Source: Elephas maximus indicus (taxonomy: Eukaryota > Chordata > Mammalia > Proboscidea > Elephantidae). From it: 64,000 bases of DNA. Below, one piece after another: positions 23,901-35,600 of this stretch. Within the stretch, counting starts at the first letter, position 1. Each line of letters opens with the position of its first letter. The notes beneath the pieces are model-generated. The model did not search any database. It had not been told where the DNA came from and saw only the letters and a program-made list of their open reading frames with translations. Location of the stretch: assembly GCF_024166365.1 (NCBI RefSeq), contig NC_064825.1:102624480-102688479 (forward strand), in the 5' to 3' direction. A program made the position numbers and the translations under genes.

Positions 23901-26900
23901 CAAAAAGCACTATGGAGAGCGTCCTAGTCCCTAGACGTATCAGCTGGCCTGGCCTCAAATGCTGGCTGAAGCTTTTCTGTTGGAGCAGCCTGGTTCCTGT
24001 CCTGGTCTATCATCACTCACTGGCTTTTTCCTTCCTCATGTTAGATTGGAGCTGGAGGGAGCATCACAGGGCTGAAGTTTAACCCTCTCAATACCAACCA
24101 GTTTTTTACCTCCTCAATGGAGGGAACAACTAGGCTGCAAGACTTTAAAGGCAACACTCTCCGAGTTTTTACCAGCTCAGGCACCTGCAAGTGAGTAGTT
24201 TAACCAGTAGGGGAAAGGGCTTCTAGGCCCTAGGTGTAGTTCTGGTGAAAGCTTTCAGACCCCATCTCCTGCACCCAAACCTGGCACAGGGAAGAAGGGA
24301 AGGGTGTTCGCCTTTCCACCCTTCCTTCTATTTCTTCAGCTCTTTCTTTGGCTGCCCTTATTTTGGTCTAGGGGGGTTACTGCTTTGGGTATGTATTCTA
24401 ACTAGGCAAGTCAACGTGGCGTTGGCCTAAAAAGCCACTTAGAGACTGGGGCAAGAACTAAGAATTTAAGGTTTAATTCCCTATATTCAGTTGGGTGTAA
24501 TGGCCTAACCAATTCCTTGGAAGCTTAAATGGGTAGAATCATGTCCTTAGAGTACTCTGGATTCAGCAAGAGCAAGTGGCTGGGGGAATTACAAAATACT
24601 TGTCACTTTGATTTCTAGCCAGAGACAATTCGAAGTGCTCCCTAAGTAAGGGTGTGGGGGTCCAACTAGCATGCACTGGCTGTTCTCCTGGGCTGCCCTA
24701 TGTGGGTAAGAAACACATGACTAATTAGGACAGGTGACTGGATAGACACTTGGCTACTCTTCCACAAGACACCCTCCGTCTTATTCATAGAGGATGACAA
24801 GAGACAGTGTAGCATGGATTTGGGGGTTTGAGAGCAAAACGTGAATGAGTTCTGGTTGGGATTCAGGATCCCTGAAGTACACCACCGCCCCCCCAACCCA
24901 TCCCTTCATCCTCAAATAGCTCAAGGAACAAAAGAGCAAGCCAGAGCTTCTAAGTTATGTATGCGTTTTCCCCTAAATGCTCAGAAGGGGGCAGAAGTTC
25001 CTTTCTAGCCAGGTCTGAGGACCAAAGCTGGGCAGTCCCTGTTTGGTCAGGATTTTACCCAAAGGCTGGAGAGAGAAGGAAGAGATCAGGTAAATGAGTC
25101 TCCCTCAGAACCTGGGGCTGTCGGGGGAAGCTAGCTTGGGGAATTGCCTATGGTTCTGAGGTTTGGCTGCTTTGGGGATTCTTACTGAGGATCCTGGGCC
25201 CAGCAGTAACTGGACAAACTTTTGGGCCCCATCTCCCCAAACCCTCTGGATGATAGACAAATCTGTATGTTCCTAACTGGGAATTCATGGCCAGACAATT
25301 ATTTATTCATTCAACAAATATTTATTGAATGTCTACTGTGTGTTAGCCACTGGAGCTGCAACAGTGAATAAGTGGCCCTCGTCCCAGTCCCCAAGAACCT
25401 TACAGCACAATCTCTCCTCCAGCCTCTGGTTCTGCAGCCTGGATGTGTCTGCCGGAAGCCGAGTGGTGGTCACAGGAGACAACGCAGGGCAAGTGGTCCT
25501 GCTGAACATGGACGGCAAGGAGGTGCGTTCTCTGTAGCTCAGGCCCTCTTTCTCCCTCCCTCGCCTGCACCCTTCGTTCTGTGCCCCCACCTGAACAGAG
25601 CTCTTCTCGACAGCTTTGGAATCTCAGACTGCACAAAAAGAAAGTGACCCATGTGGCCCTGAACCCATGCTGTGATTGGCTCCTGGCCACAGCCTCCGTA
25701 GATCAAACAGTGAAAATCTGGGACCTGCGCCAGGTTAGAGGGAAATCCAGCTTCCTCTCCTCGCTGCCACACAGGCATCCTGTCAACGCAGGTGTGACAT
25801 ACCAGACCTCATCTTCCCTGCAGACCCTGCCCACCCATCAATCCACTCCCAGAGTTTTCCCTCCAAGTTTCGAAGCTGCTAGGCCAGACCTTTCCCCTGG
25901 TTAGCACTGGCCAAGCTGATGTCTTGGGACCTTTCTGGCTCTGGCTGCCCCCAGCAGCTGCTGAGTTTCTAGAATATTTTTGTCTACAGCTCAGGTCCAT
26001 CTTTTCCTTTCCACCCTGTCCAGAGAGGGTGGGAGGGAGGGTGCCCTACAAGAGAAGGCCTATGAAGGCCAGGACAACAGGGGGCTTACAGTGCCTTCAG
26101 CTCAGGGGCTTTTTGTTTTACCAGCTTGTTTCAGTCCTGATGGAGCCCGGCTCCTGACCACTGACCAGAACAGCGAGATCCGGGTTTACTCTGCCTCCCA
26201 GTGGGACTGCCCCCTGGGCCTGATCTCACACCCTCACCGCCACTTCCAGCACCTCACGCCCATCAAGGTGAATGATGGTGGCAAGGGAGCTGTGATCATG
26301 GGGTCGGCCTGCGGGGGGTGGGGAACAGATGTTGTAAGCCTGGAATCCCAGACACCTTCCTGTCCCGACACAAAGCAGTCTCATCTTTCTGGCTCTTTGC
26401 TCCTTTTCTCCCACTTCTCTGACCCCATTTTGCTGGTTTTTCTTTATGTCTCTCTGAAAAGCTATTTTTCTGAGTTTTTGCAGCTCAGCCCTGATGTCAC
26501 TGTAGGCATTTTCTAAGATCCGGATGCTCCCTTCTCTCCTGTTTGGGTTTTAGTTACCTGTGTGTGCAGTTAAGCTACCCTTAACCTACTTAGCTTGTCT
26601 TGCAGGTTGAAGTGGCCTCTAATAAGAGAAATAAGTTCCTTGGTTTCCCATCTCTTCCCAGTTTTCTTGTAATGGTTCATGGCTTCTCTGTCCTTAGTCC
26701 CCAAGGTGCACAGCTTTCAAGTCCTGTTTCCTTCTTGCCCAAGCCTCCATGCATTCTGAACTCTGGCAGTTCCTCTGTTCCAGTAGCTTCTATTCTTTCC
26801 TAAGGCCTGTACTTCTTTGGTCAGTATAACATAGTGGTGGGGGGCACCAGCTTCAGGCAGTCAGACACTCCTGGGTTTTTGAATTCTTGAGCAAGTTACT

Positions 26901-28578
26901 TAACCTTTAGATCTGTTTCCCCATCTGTAAAAAGGGAATAATACTGTCTAACTGATAGAGTTGTTGGGAGGACAAATCAATATATTTAAAGCACTCAGCA
27001 CCATGCCTGCCACCTGGTAAGTATTCAGTAAATGGAAGTGGTTTGGTATCAGAGTGGTCCCCATGTACCTCAAAGGAAAGCCAAGTTCAGTATCATTCAA
27101 GGATCCTTCACCAGTTGGTATTCCCATTGATCCATCTGTCTTCATCTCCCACTACATGCCATCTGCTCTTGGAATCCAGCCAGGCCAATTTAGCTTCCCA
27201 TGTGTGACCTGCGTGACTTATTTCCAAGCCATTGCATGTATCACTTCTTCCTTCCTGCTAACCACGTCTTTCCTCTTTTAAAACTTCTTTGAGACACTTT
27301 CTTAGGAAGAGTCCATCCAATTTCTGTCTTGCCAGTAACTGCCAAAGTTGTTTGTATGGGAAAATCTGGTAAACATCGATTTCTTCCCCTTTCATAGCTG
27401 CTCTTTAATACTCCACTCTTCGTTATTCACACTGATAGCGGGAGGGATAGTAGTAGGGTTACTTCAAAACTTATCTCCTATTTGGTTTTAGTACCAGATG
27501 CTTTTTGCTTTGTTATAGGCTTACCTTTTTGGTTAATGTCTGGATCAGGCTGATGTTAAAGCTGCAGCTTATCAGTTGGTATGAGTTCAGGAAATGCAAG
27601 AGAGAAGGCCAGATGGTATCCTAAGTGCCTTCAAGGGAAGTCAGCAATGGTGGATGCACACACAACTGAAAACCACTCCTGTAGTTTCACCTGCATTACT
27701 GAATTGCGGGCTTGTTCATGGCAAACAATACTTCCGATGTTCCTCTTGATAATGTTCTGCGTTTACCCTTGTGACCAGCCTCTCCATCTCCTAGGCAACC
27801 TGGCATCCTCGGTACAACCTCATTGTTGTGGGCCGGTACCCAGATCCTAATTTCAAAAGCTGTACTCCCCACGAATTAAGGACGATCGATGTGTTTGATG
27901 GAAGCTCAGGGAATATGATGTGTCAGCTCTATGACCCAGAATATTCTGGTATCATTTCGGTGAGGCTCGGGCCCTCAAATAATGATGGGAGGAAGCAGAA
28001 CCCAACCTACTTTACTGACCAAATATGTCCAGAAAGTAGTCCTTGTTTGCCTTCCTCTGGCTTTGCCAATACCTTCACCCCCTCCTCTTGTCTTTGCAGC
28101 TCAATGAGTTCAATCCCGTGGGGGACACGCTGGCCTCTGTGATGGGTGAGTAGGAGCAGGATGTACCCCCTCAGACCGGCCAAGCCCAACCCCACTTCCC
28201 CCAGGTCAGTGCAGGCTAACTTCACCTCAGCCCTGTGGCATTCACCCTTGTCACTAAACAGGGTAACTGGGAAACAGTGGTCTCTTTGGCCTAGGCACTC
28301 TCTCCTTCTTGCTTTGTCTTGATCATGGCAATGCCTGGCTGCTCTCCAGTTTCCTGGTACTTCCTTACAAAGTCCAATAATGGAAGGTACAAGTCAGGTT
28401 GGTCTCTCTCCTCTTAGGTTATCACATTCTCATTTGGAGCCAGGAGGAAGCTGGGTTACGGAAGCGAGAGACAATCACAAAGGTGTGTGCCAAGCAAGGG
28501 CTTGGAGCCACAAATGGGAACAAGTCCTGTGAGAAGAGGCAGTTATCTGTTAAAGGGCTAAAAGTATACAAGTCTTAG
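14907..28578 (+). CDS. DDB2: DDB2, UV-damaged DNA-binding protein 2 (complete, 10 coding exons)
   Basis: Coding exons: 14907-15033, 16625-16761, 17123-17314, 24045-24190, 25423-25522, 25614-25791, 26125-26267, 27795-27959, 28100-28145, 28418-28578. All junctions are GT-AG and the phases join into 464 codons plus stop. DDB2 is the WD40 subunit of UV-DDB; with DDB1-CUL4 it binds UV photolesions in chromatin and starts global genome nucleotide-excision repair. Visible features: a basic N-terminal tail, WD40 blades from about residue 110, the DNA hairpin residues F334-Q335-H336, K244, and R273 in the WDLRQ motif that docks DDB1; K244 and R273 are sites of human XP-E mutations. The start is the ATG giving MAPRKPPE, matching human MAPKKRPE. 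Residues 1-427 align to human without length change. Oddity: codon 428 is CGA where human has its stop, so a 37-residue basic tail follows. Intron 3 is the largest and is filled with repeats. Confidence 0.97.
15290..15452 (+). mobile_element. AfroSINE in DDB2 intron 1
   Basis: Short-form, near-consensus AfroSINE followed by a T-rich tail with ATT repeats. Confidence 0.9.
15685..15932 (-). mobile_element. L1 3' end in DDB2 intron 1
   Basis: Antisense short L1 tail; poly(T) start and CTTTAAGTGAAAGTTTAC match copy B at 11764. Target-site duplication TGAAGCAGGGA at 15674-15684 and 15933-15943, exact over 11 bp. Confidence 0.75.
15945..15969 (+). repeat. Poly(T) tract, about 24 bases
   Basis: An uninterrupted T run directly after the target-site duplication of the preceding L1 tail. 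Confidence 0.9.
17640..18155 (+). mobile_element. L2 3' end in DDB2 intron 3, interrupted
   Basis: Sense L2 (TCTGGAATGCTCTTTCCC, CAGGGACTTGTCTTTCTGG, CTGGAACAATGCTTGGCC landmarks, ending GTTGAATGAGCGA). Split by an RTE tail at 17815-17932. Confidence 0.75.
17815..17932 (-). mobile_element. RTE 3' tail
   Basis: Reverse of the RTE 3' end (TTGTTGTTAGGTGCCATCAA ... GTTTGAGCCCA), inserted in L2. Confidence 0.7.
18640..19092 (+). mobile_element. L1M 3' end, split by an AfroSINE
   Basis: Old L1 3'UTR (TGGCTACCAGGGATGGGAGG; ATTAAATTGTACATATGA) on both sides of the SINE at 18789-19003. AATGTAATT on each side marks the target site. Confidence 0.6.
18789..19003 (-). mobile_element. AfroSINE inside L1
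   Basis: Reverse AfroSINE with an unrelated A-rich internal stretch near the left end; the head CACTGCGCCACCAGGGCTCC is intact. Confidence 0.85.
19095..19262 (+). mobile_element. Old DNA-transposon fragment (hAT-like, tentative)
   Basis: Matches my memory of a mammalian hAT-type repeat (AATATGTCTGTGAGCTGGATTC). Family not certain. Confidence 0.3.
20290..20990 (-). mobile_element. L1 ORF2 region with an inserted L1 3' piece
   Basis: Antisense L1 ORF2 (GGAAGAATTTCTGTAAAGTTGG; CTTGTTAGAGGTTTATCG). 20535-20708 is instead 3'-terminal L1 sequence nearly the same as 21790-21955, which breaks the ORF2 match. Confidence 0.55.
21059..21272 (+). mobile_element. AfroSINE, diverged
   Basis: GGAGTCCTTGGGTGAGTCAC head, GAGTCAACTCTGTAGCAGC tail. 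Old copy. Confidence 0.7.
21480..22700 (-). mobile_element. L1M 3' half, split by an AfroSINE
   Basis: Antisense L1 covering the 3'UTR and ORF2 end (ATATTCCATTGTATGTATAT; GGTTGTTTGTCTTTTTGTTG). Interrupted by the SINE at 22340-22522. Confidence 0.75.
22340..22522 (+). mobile_element. AfroSINE inside L1
   Basis: GGAGCCCTGGTGGCACAGTGG head and GGATTCGACAACAATGG tail, near full length. Confidence 0.9.
23565..23905 (+). mobile_element. L1M ORF2 end and 3'UTR, with (CA)n
   Basis: Encodes the L1 ORF2 C-terminal string [17 protein letters not shown], then ATTACAGTGGTGGTTACTTG and a short CA run near 23887-23903. Confidence 0.8.
25290..25375 (-). mobile_element. L2 3' end just before DDB2 exon 5
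   Basis: TTATTCATTCAACAAATATT and the following ACTGTGTGTTAGCCACTGG are the reverse complement of the L2 3' end. The exon 5 acceptor lies about 45 bases downstream. Confidence 0.6.
26268..27794. other. DDB2 intron 7; one MIR, otherwise unmatched
   Basis: A sense MIR lies at about 26825-27040 (CTTGAGCAAGTTACTTAACC; CCCCATCTGTAAAAAGGG). The rest shows no gene, structured RNA or repeat I recognise. Confidence 0.5.
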
Positions 28579-28813
28579 GGTTGGAGCAGGGGCACTGTGG
28601 CATAGGGCACTGTGGGACTGGGCCACTGGCATGTTACTCTCTGGATCTAGCTCTGGAAACTTTTGTAGAGTTGGTGACCCAGCTGCATCAAGGGTCCCTG
28701 CTATATCTATCTTGGAGCCAAGCTTATCCTGGATCCAAGGTCCTTTCTCTCTGATGTGCAGAGGCAGGGTATCGGGTATTGTTTTTTAGTTTTTTCTCAC
28801 TGTTGACATGGCC

Positions 28814-28819
28814 AATAAA
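28814..28819 (+). terminator. DDB2: DDB2 polyadenylation signal
   Basis: A canonical AATAAA lies 236 bases after the DDB2 stop codon, followed within about 35 bases by GT-rich sequence. It is the only canonical signal before the ACP2 terminal exon, so it is the likely DDB2 3' end. Confidence 0.75.
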
Positions 28820-29697
28820 CTGTATCTATCCAGTTGAGAGCTTCTGTGTGGATCTTTTAGCAACGACCCGGTCGAAGGGCTCCTTGGGTCCCAGAAAAGG
28901 CACGGAAACAGCACTAAGTGTCCAAAACTTTCATTCTCTGGAAGCTGCTTCAGCCTATTCTGGACCATAGTCTAGAGCTGTCAGGCTCACAACCTGCATT
29001 TTCTTAGGTCCCTGGAGACCCCAGCCCAGCTTAGAGGGGTGGTAGCTTCAGGACCCTGTATGCCAGCCCCAACCCCACCCCCACCAAGTACAGACACCCT
29101 TCAGACCTGCTCAAGCTGGAGGGGTGACAAAGATGCCTGACGCATTATGTCTGAGTATAATGGTGGCTTCAGGTGGAAAAAGGGAAATTTGACTGGCTAT
29201 TGGATGACCCAGGTCCTCAGCGGCCATGTTTACACCCCCAGCGTTGCGTCATTTTCCCACTAAAATAAGCACTGAGAGGTGAGACTGTGCCCTCTGAACC
29301 ATTTCCCAAAGCCTCCGGGTTGGCAGAGAAAGCGCTGAGCTTGATGGAGGGTCAGGACAGATCAAGTACCAACTCCTTCAGTTTTTTTTGTCCCAAGTCC
29401 TGAGTGGAACCTGAATTCTTATCTTCATCTCAAGCCCTTAGGGAGTACGAAGGAGGCAAATCCTGTTCAGAGAAAGCCACAAGGTCCAACAGAGTACTTG
29501 GTAAACATCAGGCACATGAATGCTGAGTGATAGGTGCCAGGGGCCCAGTCAAGCCCCACTTGTTCATCTAGGCTGGGGTCATCAGAGAGTAGCCCAACCT
29601 AGGGTCTCCTGTCCATGGGCTGGGGAGCATCAACAGTCAGGAGCAAGGGCCCAGCCCACCTCCCCTAGGAGGCAGAGGGAAGGGGGCTGAGTGGCTG
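28820..29697. other. DDB2-ACP2 convergent interval / ACP2 3'UTR
   Basis: Between the DDB2 poly(A) signal and the ACP2 stop. By analogy with human most of it is ACP2 3'UTR on the minus strand. I see no standard AATAAA on that strand, so the ACP2 end is undefined. Confidence 0.45.
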
Positions 29698-32600
29698 TCA
29701 GGCATGGTCCTCCCCATCTGCGATGTGGTGGTAGCCAGGAGGCTGGGCCTGCATCCGGAAGAGGATGGTGAGAAGCAGCACTATGAGGAGGAAGAGGATG
29801 GAGCCACATACAGCCAAGGCCACGATTACTTCTGGGTATTGGGGAAGAAGGGAGAAAGGTGATGTCAGCGTTCATTCAACAGATACCTATGCGCCTACTC
29901 TATGCCAGGTACATTTCTGACAACGGGGACACAAAGTTAGTGAACACAAAGTCTCTGCCCCATGGCGTTCACATTCTACAAGAGGGGACCCAAGAGACCA
30001 GCAATGATAGCAGTGATCAGTTAGTGACGAACACTATAAAGAAAAACAAAATAAGATAAAGGGAAAGTGATGGCGAGGTAGGTCGGTCAGGGAAGGCATC
30101 ACGGAAGAGGAGGTACTTTGAACAAAGACCTGACGGAAGCCAGTGGGTGGATATACTAAGATCTGAGGGAGGGATGGGGACAGGAAGTAGGTGCAAAGGC
30201 CTTGATGTGGGGATATGCTTGGGATGCTCTAGAATCAGCAAGAAAGTCAGACTCACCAGGGCAGAGTAAGTGAGGGGCAAGGAGAGACGAAAACAGAGAA
30301 TGGGATCGAGTAGGGGTGGGAACAAACTTGGGGCCACTGGAAGATTTTGAGGAGGGGAGTGACAAGACTTGGCTTATGTTTTCAAAAAATCAACTCTTTG
30401 CCATGCTGAGAGACTAGCAGGGACAAGATTATAATCAGACCAAAAAAAAAACCTTTGGAAACTTTTTGGGAGTTCAGGAATGAGATGATGGTAGGTTAGT
30501 CTAGGAAGGCAAGAGCGTGTATTTTAAAGGTTGAGTGGATAGGACTAGTGGGCTGGAGATGGGGTGTGAGAAAGAGGCTATCTAAAGTAACTCCTGGCCT
30601 ATCCTGTGCAGTGGGTGACTGATGTGGCATTTATTAAGAGGGAATGTCTACAGGGAAGAACAGATTTGGAGGAAAAGGCATTTGGTTTTAGACACATCAA
30701 CTTTGCGATGCCTTATCTGACATCCAGGCAGACTTCCAGTTGGCAGCTGGATACATGAGTCTGTAGCTCAGACAAGAAGTCATGGCTGGAGATGTGAATC
30801 TGTAAGTCACAATGAAAAGACAGAACTTGGCAAAGAGCTGGAACAAAAAGCTGTGGGGTCAGATGAAATCACCTTGGGAGTGGGCATAGGTGGGGAAAGG
30901 GCCAGGGATGAGCCCCGGGCCACCCACTGCTTAGCAGGGAGGAGAAGCCAATAAGCTAGCTACCTGTATGTTAGGAGCAAAACCAGGGGAAGGCAAGAAA
31001 ATGTTTAAGGAAGGAGTGATCAGTGATGCAATGCTGCTGAGAAGTGAGAGGAGGTGGCTAAGGTCATTGGTCACCCTGAAAAGAGTGGCTTCAGTGGAGT
31101 GTAAGGTGACACAAAGCTGTCTGATGTGAGTCTGAGAGAATGGGTGAGGAAGTGAAGCCAGAGTCTAGGCAACTCAAGGACTTCACTCCAGAAGGGCACA
31201 GACAAATGGAGTAGAGAAGGACGTTGGTCGAAGAGGGTTTTTGTTAAGCTACTGAGATGGAAGGATCCAGCAGAGAGAAAAACACTAAGGCACCAGAGGT
31301 CCTTGAGGAGGTGGGAGAGATGGGTCCAGGGCATAAGCAGAGAGGTGACCTTAAGTGATGGCTCATTCACCACCCCAGGTGGGGAAGCAAAGGGTGGCAC
31401 TCACTGGCAGATGTGGTGGGAGGAGAGTGAGACCATTCTCTCCTGCTTGTTTTTATTTTCTCAGTGATGTAAGACATAAAGGCATCACCTGAGGGTTAGG
31501 AGCAGGGAGAAGGTGTAAAATGGTCTCAGTATCTTAAGGAAATGCAGTAAGGCAGCTGGAAGTGTGACCACTTGCTCGAGATTTGTGGACAGAAATTTAA
31601 AGTTGGTCTGGGGTATAACCAGGACAGAGGCAGACAGCAGCTTACCTGTGTCTGCAGGACCGCTTGTCAGCTGGCACTCCTGCTGCCAGTCCTTGGGCAC
31701 AACAGGCTCCGTGAGGCGAAGGAAGTCCTGCAGTGGGCAGCGGTGTGGGCAGCCAGGCAGGATCAGTGGCCAGGGGGCCTTATTACTCTCATTCCGGAAG
31801 TACATCTCCACTGAGAAATTCCTGAAGGTTTCCAGGCAAGATAGGAGCTGCTCACCATGCCCAGCACCGAGACCTTGGTCACTTAACGCGAGGAGTGATT
31901 TGCCCTCAACCACCTCCCAGGGGCCCCTCCCAAAGGCAGACTGGTAGCTCCCTCACCCATTGTCTTCCTGGTGGAGTTCAAATATGTGGCAGGAGGCGTA
32001 GGGGGCTTGGTGCCCATTGTAGACATCCAATGCCATTTGCAGAGCGACCAGAGTAGTGTCATGCTGTAAGGGAGAGGGGCTCCCCATCAGCACTGCTCCC
32101 CCGCACCCCAGAACTGAATAGAGAAGACATCCAGCTCCTTCCCTGACATTAGCATGCTGGGGCCCAAAGGAGCTTACCGCAGAGTAAATCAGCAGCTTAG
32201 GGACGTGGGAGGTGGTTGCCATCAGGGTCAGGTTCTCCCGTATCTGAGCCAGCAGGACTCCTGAAGGAGAAAAGTTCCATGTAGGTGGCTATGGCCATCA
32301 CTGCCTTCTGGTCAGAGCTAACCACAGTACTCTACCGCTCCTAGTCCTGGGTCTGATGTCTGATCACCAGCACAGAAAGCTCTGTAGGCTCATGGGAACC
32401 ATACAGGAACTCTAGAGCACCCCCTTGCTCTCTAAGAACTTCCAGATTTACAGAGGGAAGACAGAACAAGATACCTATCTATATTTCAGTATAGTTGTGG
32501 AAACCTGCCCATTTATGAACGAGCTATGCAGCTCTGCCCACGTTTGGAGAACTACTCCTGTTTGGAACAAATGTAAATTTAAGACTGCTTCAAAACACAC

Positions 32601-35600
32601 AAGGTGATGGCCCCATCCGAGAGTAGCTCTGCTGTATGTGTGCTCTGGAAACTACTGAAGTGTCAGCCAGGTTTGATGGTGGCACGCCTTTGGGTGCTCA
32701 AATCAGAAACCTGGTATGTGTATTACCACAGCCTTCTTTCAAAACGGCCCCCAGTGGGTCTCTGGAGGAAGGTATTCATTTAAGGAGAGAGGGAGGGTTT
32801 TCTGACATGGGTGAAACTTAGAATATGAGTGGCAGAAAAGAAGCATGTAAAACTGATATGGCCCTGCAGAGACAACATGCCAAGCCTTGGGAAAACTGGG
32901 CAACTGGTGACAATGAGATGACTGGGGGGATCTGGTTGTGAAGGGAACAAACATTTCAGGCAAAGGAGCTAGTGTGTGAGCAGCTCTCAGGCAGACTTTT
33001 GCTGCTGTCAGGTCCTGAGGAGAGGAGTGACATGCTACTCTTGTCACTCACCCCCCTGAAGCCGGGCCTTCTCCGCCTGCTGGTAGATCCCGAAGAGGAA
33101 GCGGAAGCTGAAATCCTTTAGTCGGCTCAGACGTTGCATGGTTTGGAGTGAGGCCCAGGGTGGCAGGGCCAGCCCATGTGTTCGCTGTGTACCACAGCAG
33201 GCAGGTTAGCACCACAGGCCCAGACTAAGCCCTCCCGGGGTAGTTCTCTTCCCCAGCGGGAAGGTGCCTGTGTGTAAGGGAAGAGAGAAGAGAGGAGAGG
33301 GGAGGCAAAGGGCCTGGAACCAGTAGACATGGTGCAGGGTTGATGCTACAGGGCACAGGAAAGGAAGCTCGGCACAAAAAGTGTGACTTGGCAGAACGGA
33401 GTCTGGTACCACGAGAGCTCTGGGTGGAGAGCAGTAGGAACTGCTGACAATTAATAAACCATTTCCCACTCTGAGGTTCTTTTTCACCCGTGAGGGAAGT
33501 TCCCTTGTTTCACAAGAAGTGCCTGCTTGGACTACCCCAATGGGAATGATAGCCAGGCATTGAGTTCTACTTGTCCTGTGACCTAGGCCAGCTGGGGTGG
33601 GAGGGAAGAGGCATCACAGCGGGGACCCTAAGTGGGCTCACCTCACAGAAGAGTGTGTCATAGACATTCCAGACAGTCTCCAGTGTCAGGTTGGTAAGCC
33701 CTGTCTCGTTGGCCACCATGTCCAGAAATTGCTATGAGAAATGGATCAGGGGTCAGGCCTGCCCAGGGGGAAAGGACAGTCTGATGACCCGCACCTCAGC
33801 CCCCTACTCACTGCATTCTGGTTACTCTCATTCTGATACTCTGGTGTTTGCCGGGTCTCATTCTGCAGCTGCTCATAACGAGGACACGGGCCCAGCGGGA
33901 ACTTCAGCAGCTGCAGATTGAAGGGGGGAAACAGAGGCAGGGAAGGAGTCTGGGGTCAGCAAGCCCATGGCCAGAGTTGTCCCCTCACCACCTCCAGGGA
34001 AGGGCTGGCCAGTCTTACCCTGTCCTCAGCGACAGGCACAGTGTGGACGGGGATAGGCTGCCACGAGATGTTTGGGTTGAAGCGCTGCATCCCATCGGGA
34101 GGGAAGAGTCCCGCCAGGTTGGCCTCGGCACTCATGAGGGTGCGGTCAAGGTCTGTGCTTCGAACATAAACCTACAGAGATGACAACACATGAGTCTCAC
34201 TTCACAGGGAAGGCTCTGGCCCCTCAGTGGGGCCCCAGGGGGAGGACCTGGTCCTGATCGTTACCCCATGAATTATAAACCCACAATGCATCTGGCCTCC
34301 CCTCTTCTCTGGTCTTTCCAAGCCTCTTCCCAGCAAAGGCCTGAACACTCAGTTGGGGGCTGTCACCACTCTAAACTCCCGTGGGAATGGCTCTAGCTCC
34401 AACGCCCCTTCCTCCCATCAAAGTGCTTAGTAAGGCTCTCTGGTCTGTCTGGCTTTATAACCACACCTGTCTTCCCTATCTAGACCAGGGCCCGTGAGAG
34501 CAGGAACTGTCTCCAATCACTCCCCACACCCTTGTATAAACTGGCTTAGAGACCAGGGAAAGGAAATAAGATAAGGAACAGAGATAATTGCTTGTGAAAA
34601 GGGAGGAGGAAGCTGTGGGGAAAGGCAAGATCAGGGGAGGCTGGGTCTCAAGGGAACAATAATAACATCTAGATACTCTTGAGGCAGCTGTGGTTGAGGG
34701 TGGTAACCAGGGGAACAGCCATTCCCATCCCCGGGGTGAGGAGAGGTGGTCAGCATACTTGCCAGTCTTCCCTGATGTGCCTAAGTATGTCTTCCTTGTC
34801 ACCCTTTATCTCTTGGCCTGTATGGTTTATTATCTGATGCCCCCACTGCAGCCTACGCCACATGAAGTCACAGATCATATCTGTGTGGTGCGCCACTGTA
34901 TGCAAGGTGCTAGCACAGTGCTTGACCCTTAGTAGGTACTCCATGTATGGAAAGCCCCAAGTTTTCTCAGAGTCTGAAACTACTTTGCCAGGCCCCTCCT
35001 TAAATCTGAACTTGAATGCTTGATCTGTTTTTCCTGTTCCAGCCAAGCAGGGGCAACTTGACCTCTAAGGCTTTGTTCTAGACAGCTCTTGGAAGTCTTG
35101 TCCTGTAGTTGTAATCGAAAGCACAGGGTGGAGGCCTGAGTGCCCAGCCTCACCCTGGGGCTCCCTGAGGGCAGAGGGTGAGGTCCGTGGGTCCCATTCC
35201 CTTTGCCTCCTGAGCTCCAAGCCTTACCTCTTGCCGATGATAAGAGGTGTTTAGAAAGCCATGGTACCGCTGCCGTAGAGCCTGGCCCAGCTCCCAGTGT
35301 TGAAGCATCCCCTCCTGTGGGCAAATCTGAGGGTTAAGAGGGTCCAAGAGGCAAGGGTGGCTCTCAAGTTCCCTGAGGCTTGAGCACTGTTGCTTCCCAA
35401 GTCTAGCCCTGGTAGAAGTAGGAGTGGGCTCATGTGATCCCGAAATCATTTATTAAGTGGATGGTTATGTGTGGGCACAGAGGAAAGTAAAGAAATAAGG
35501 CCAATGTTAGCACTTCTGTGGGGAAATGGCAGTTTGGCGGGGCCCCAAGTTCTATATCCTATTCCAGAAGTTATTTCTTCTGCAGCTTATCTTGAGGGGA

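Noticed and set aside
31831-31831. Extra ACP2 exon boundary at 31831
   Set aside because: The ACP2 exon list contains the note '31831 excluded': exon 10 starts at 31821 and the last exon is 29831-29698; there is no exon at 31831.
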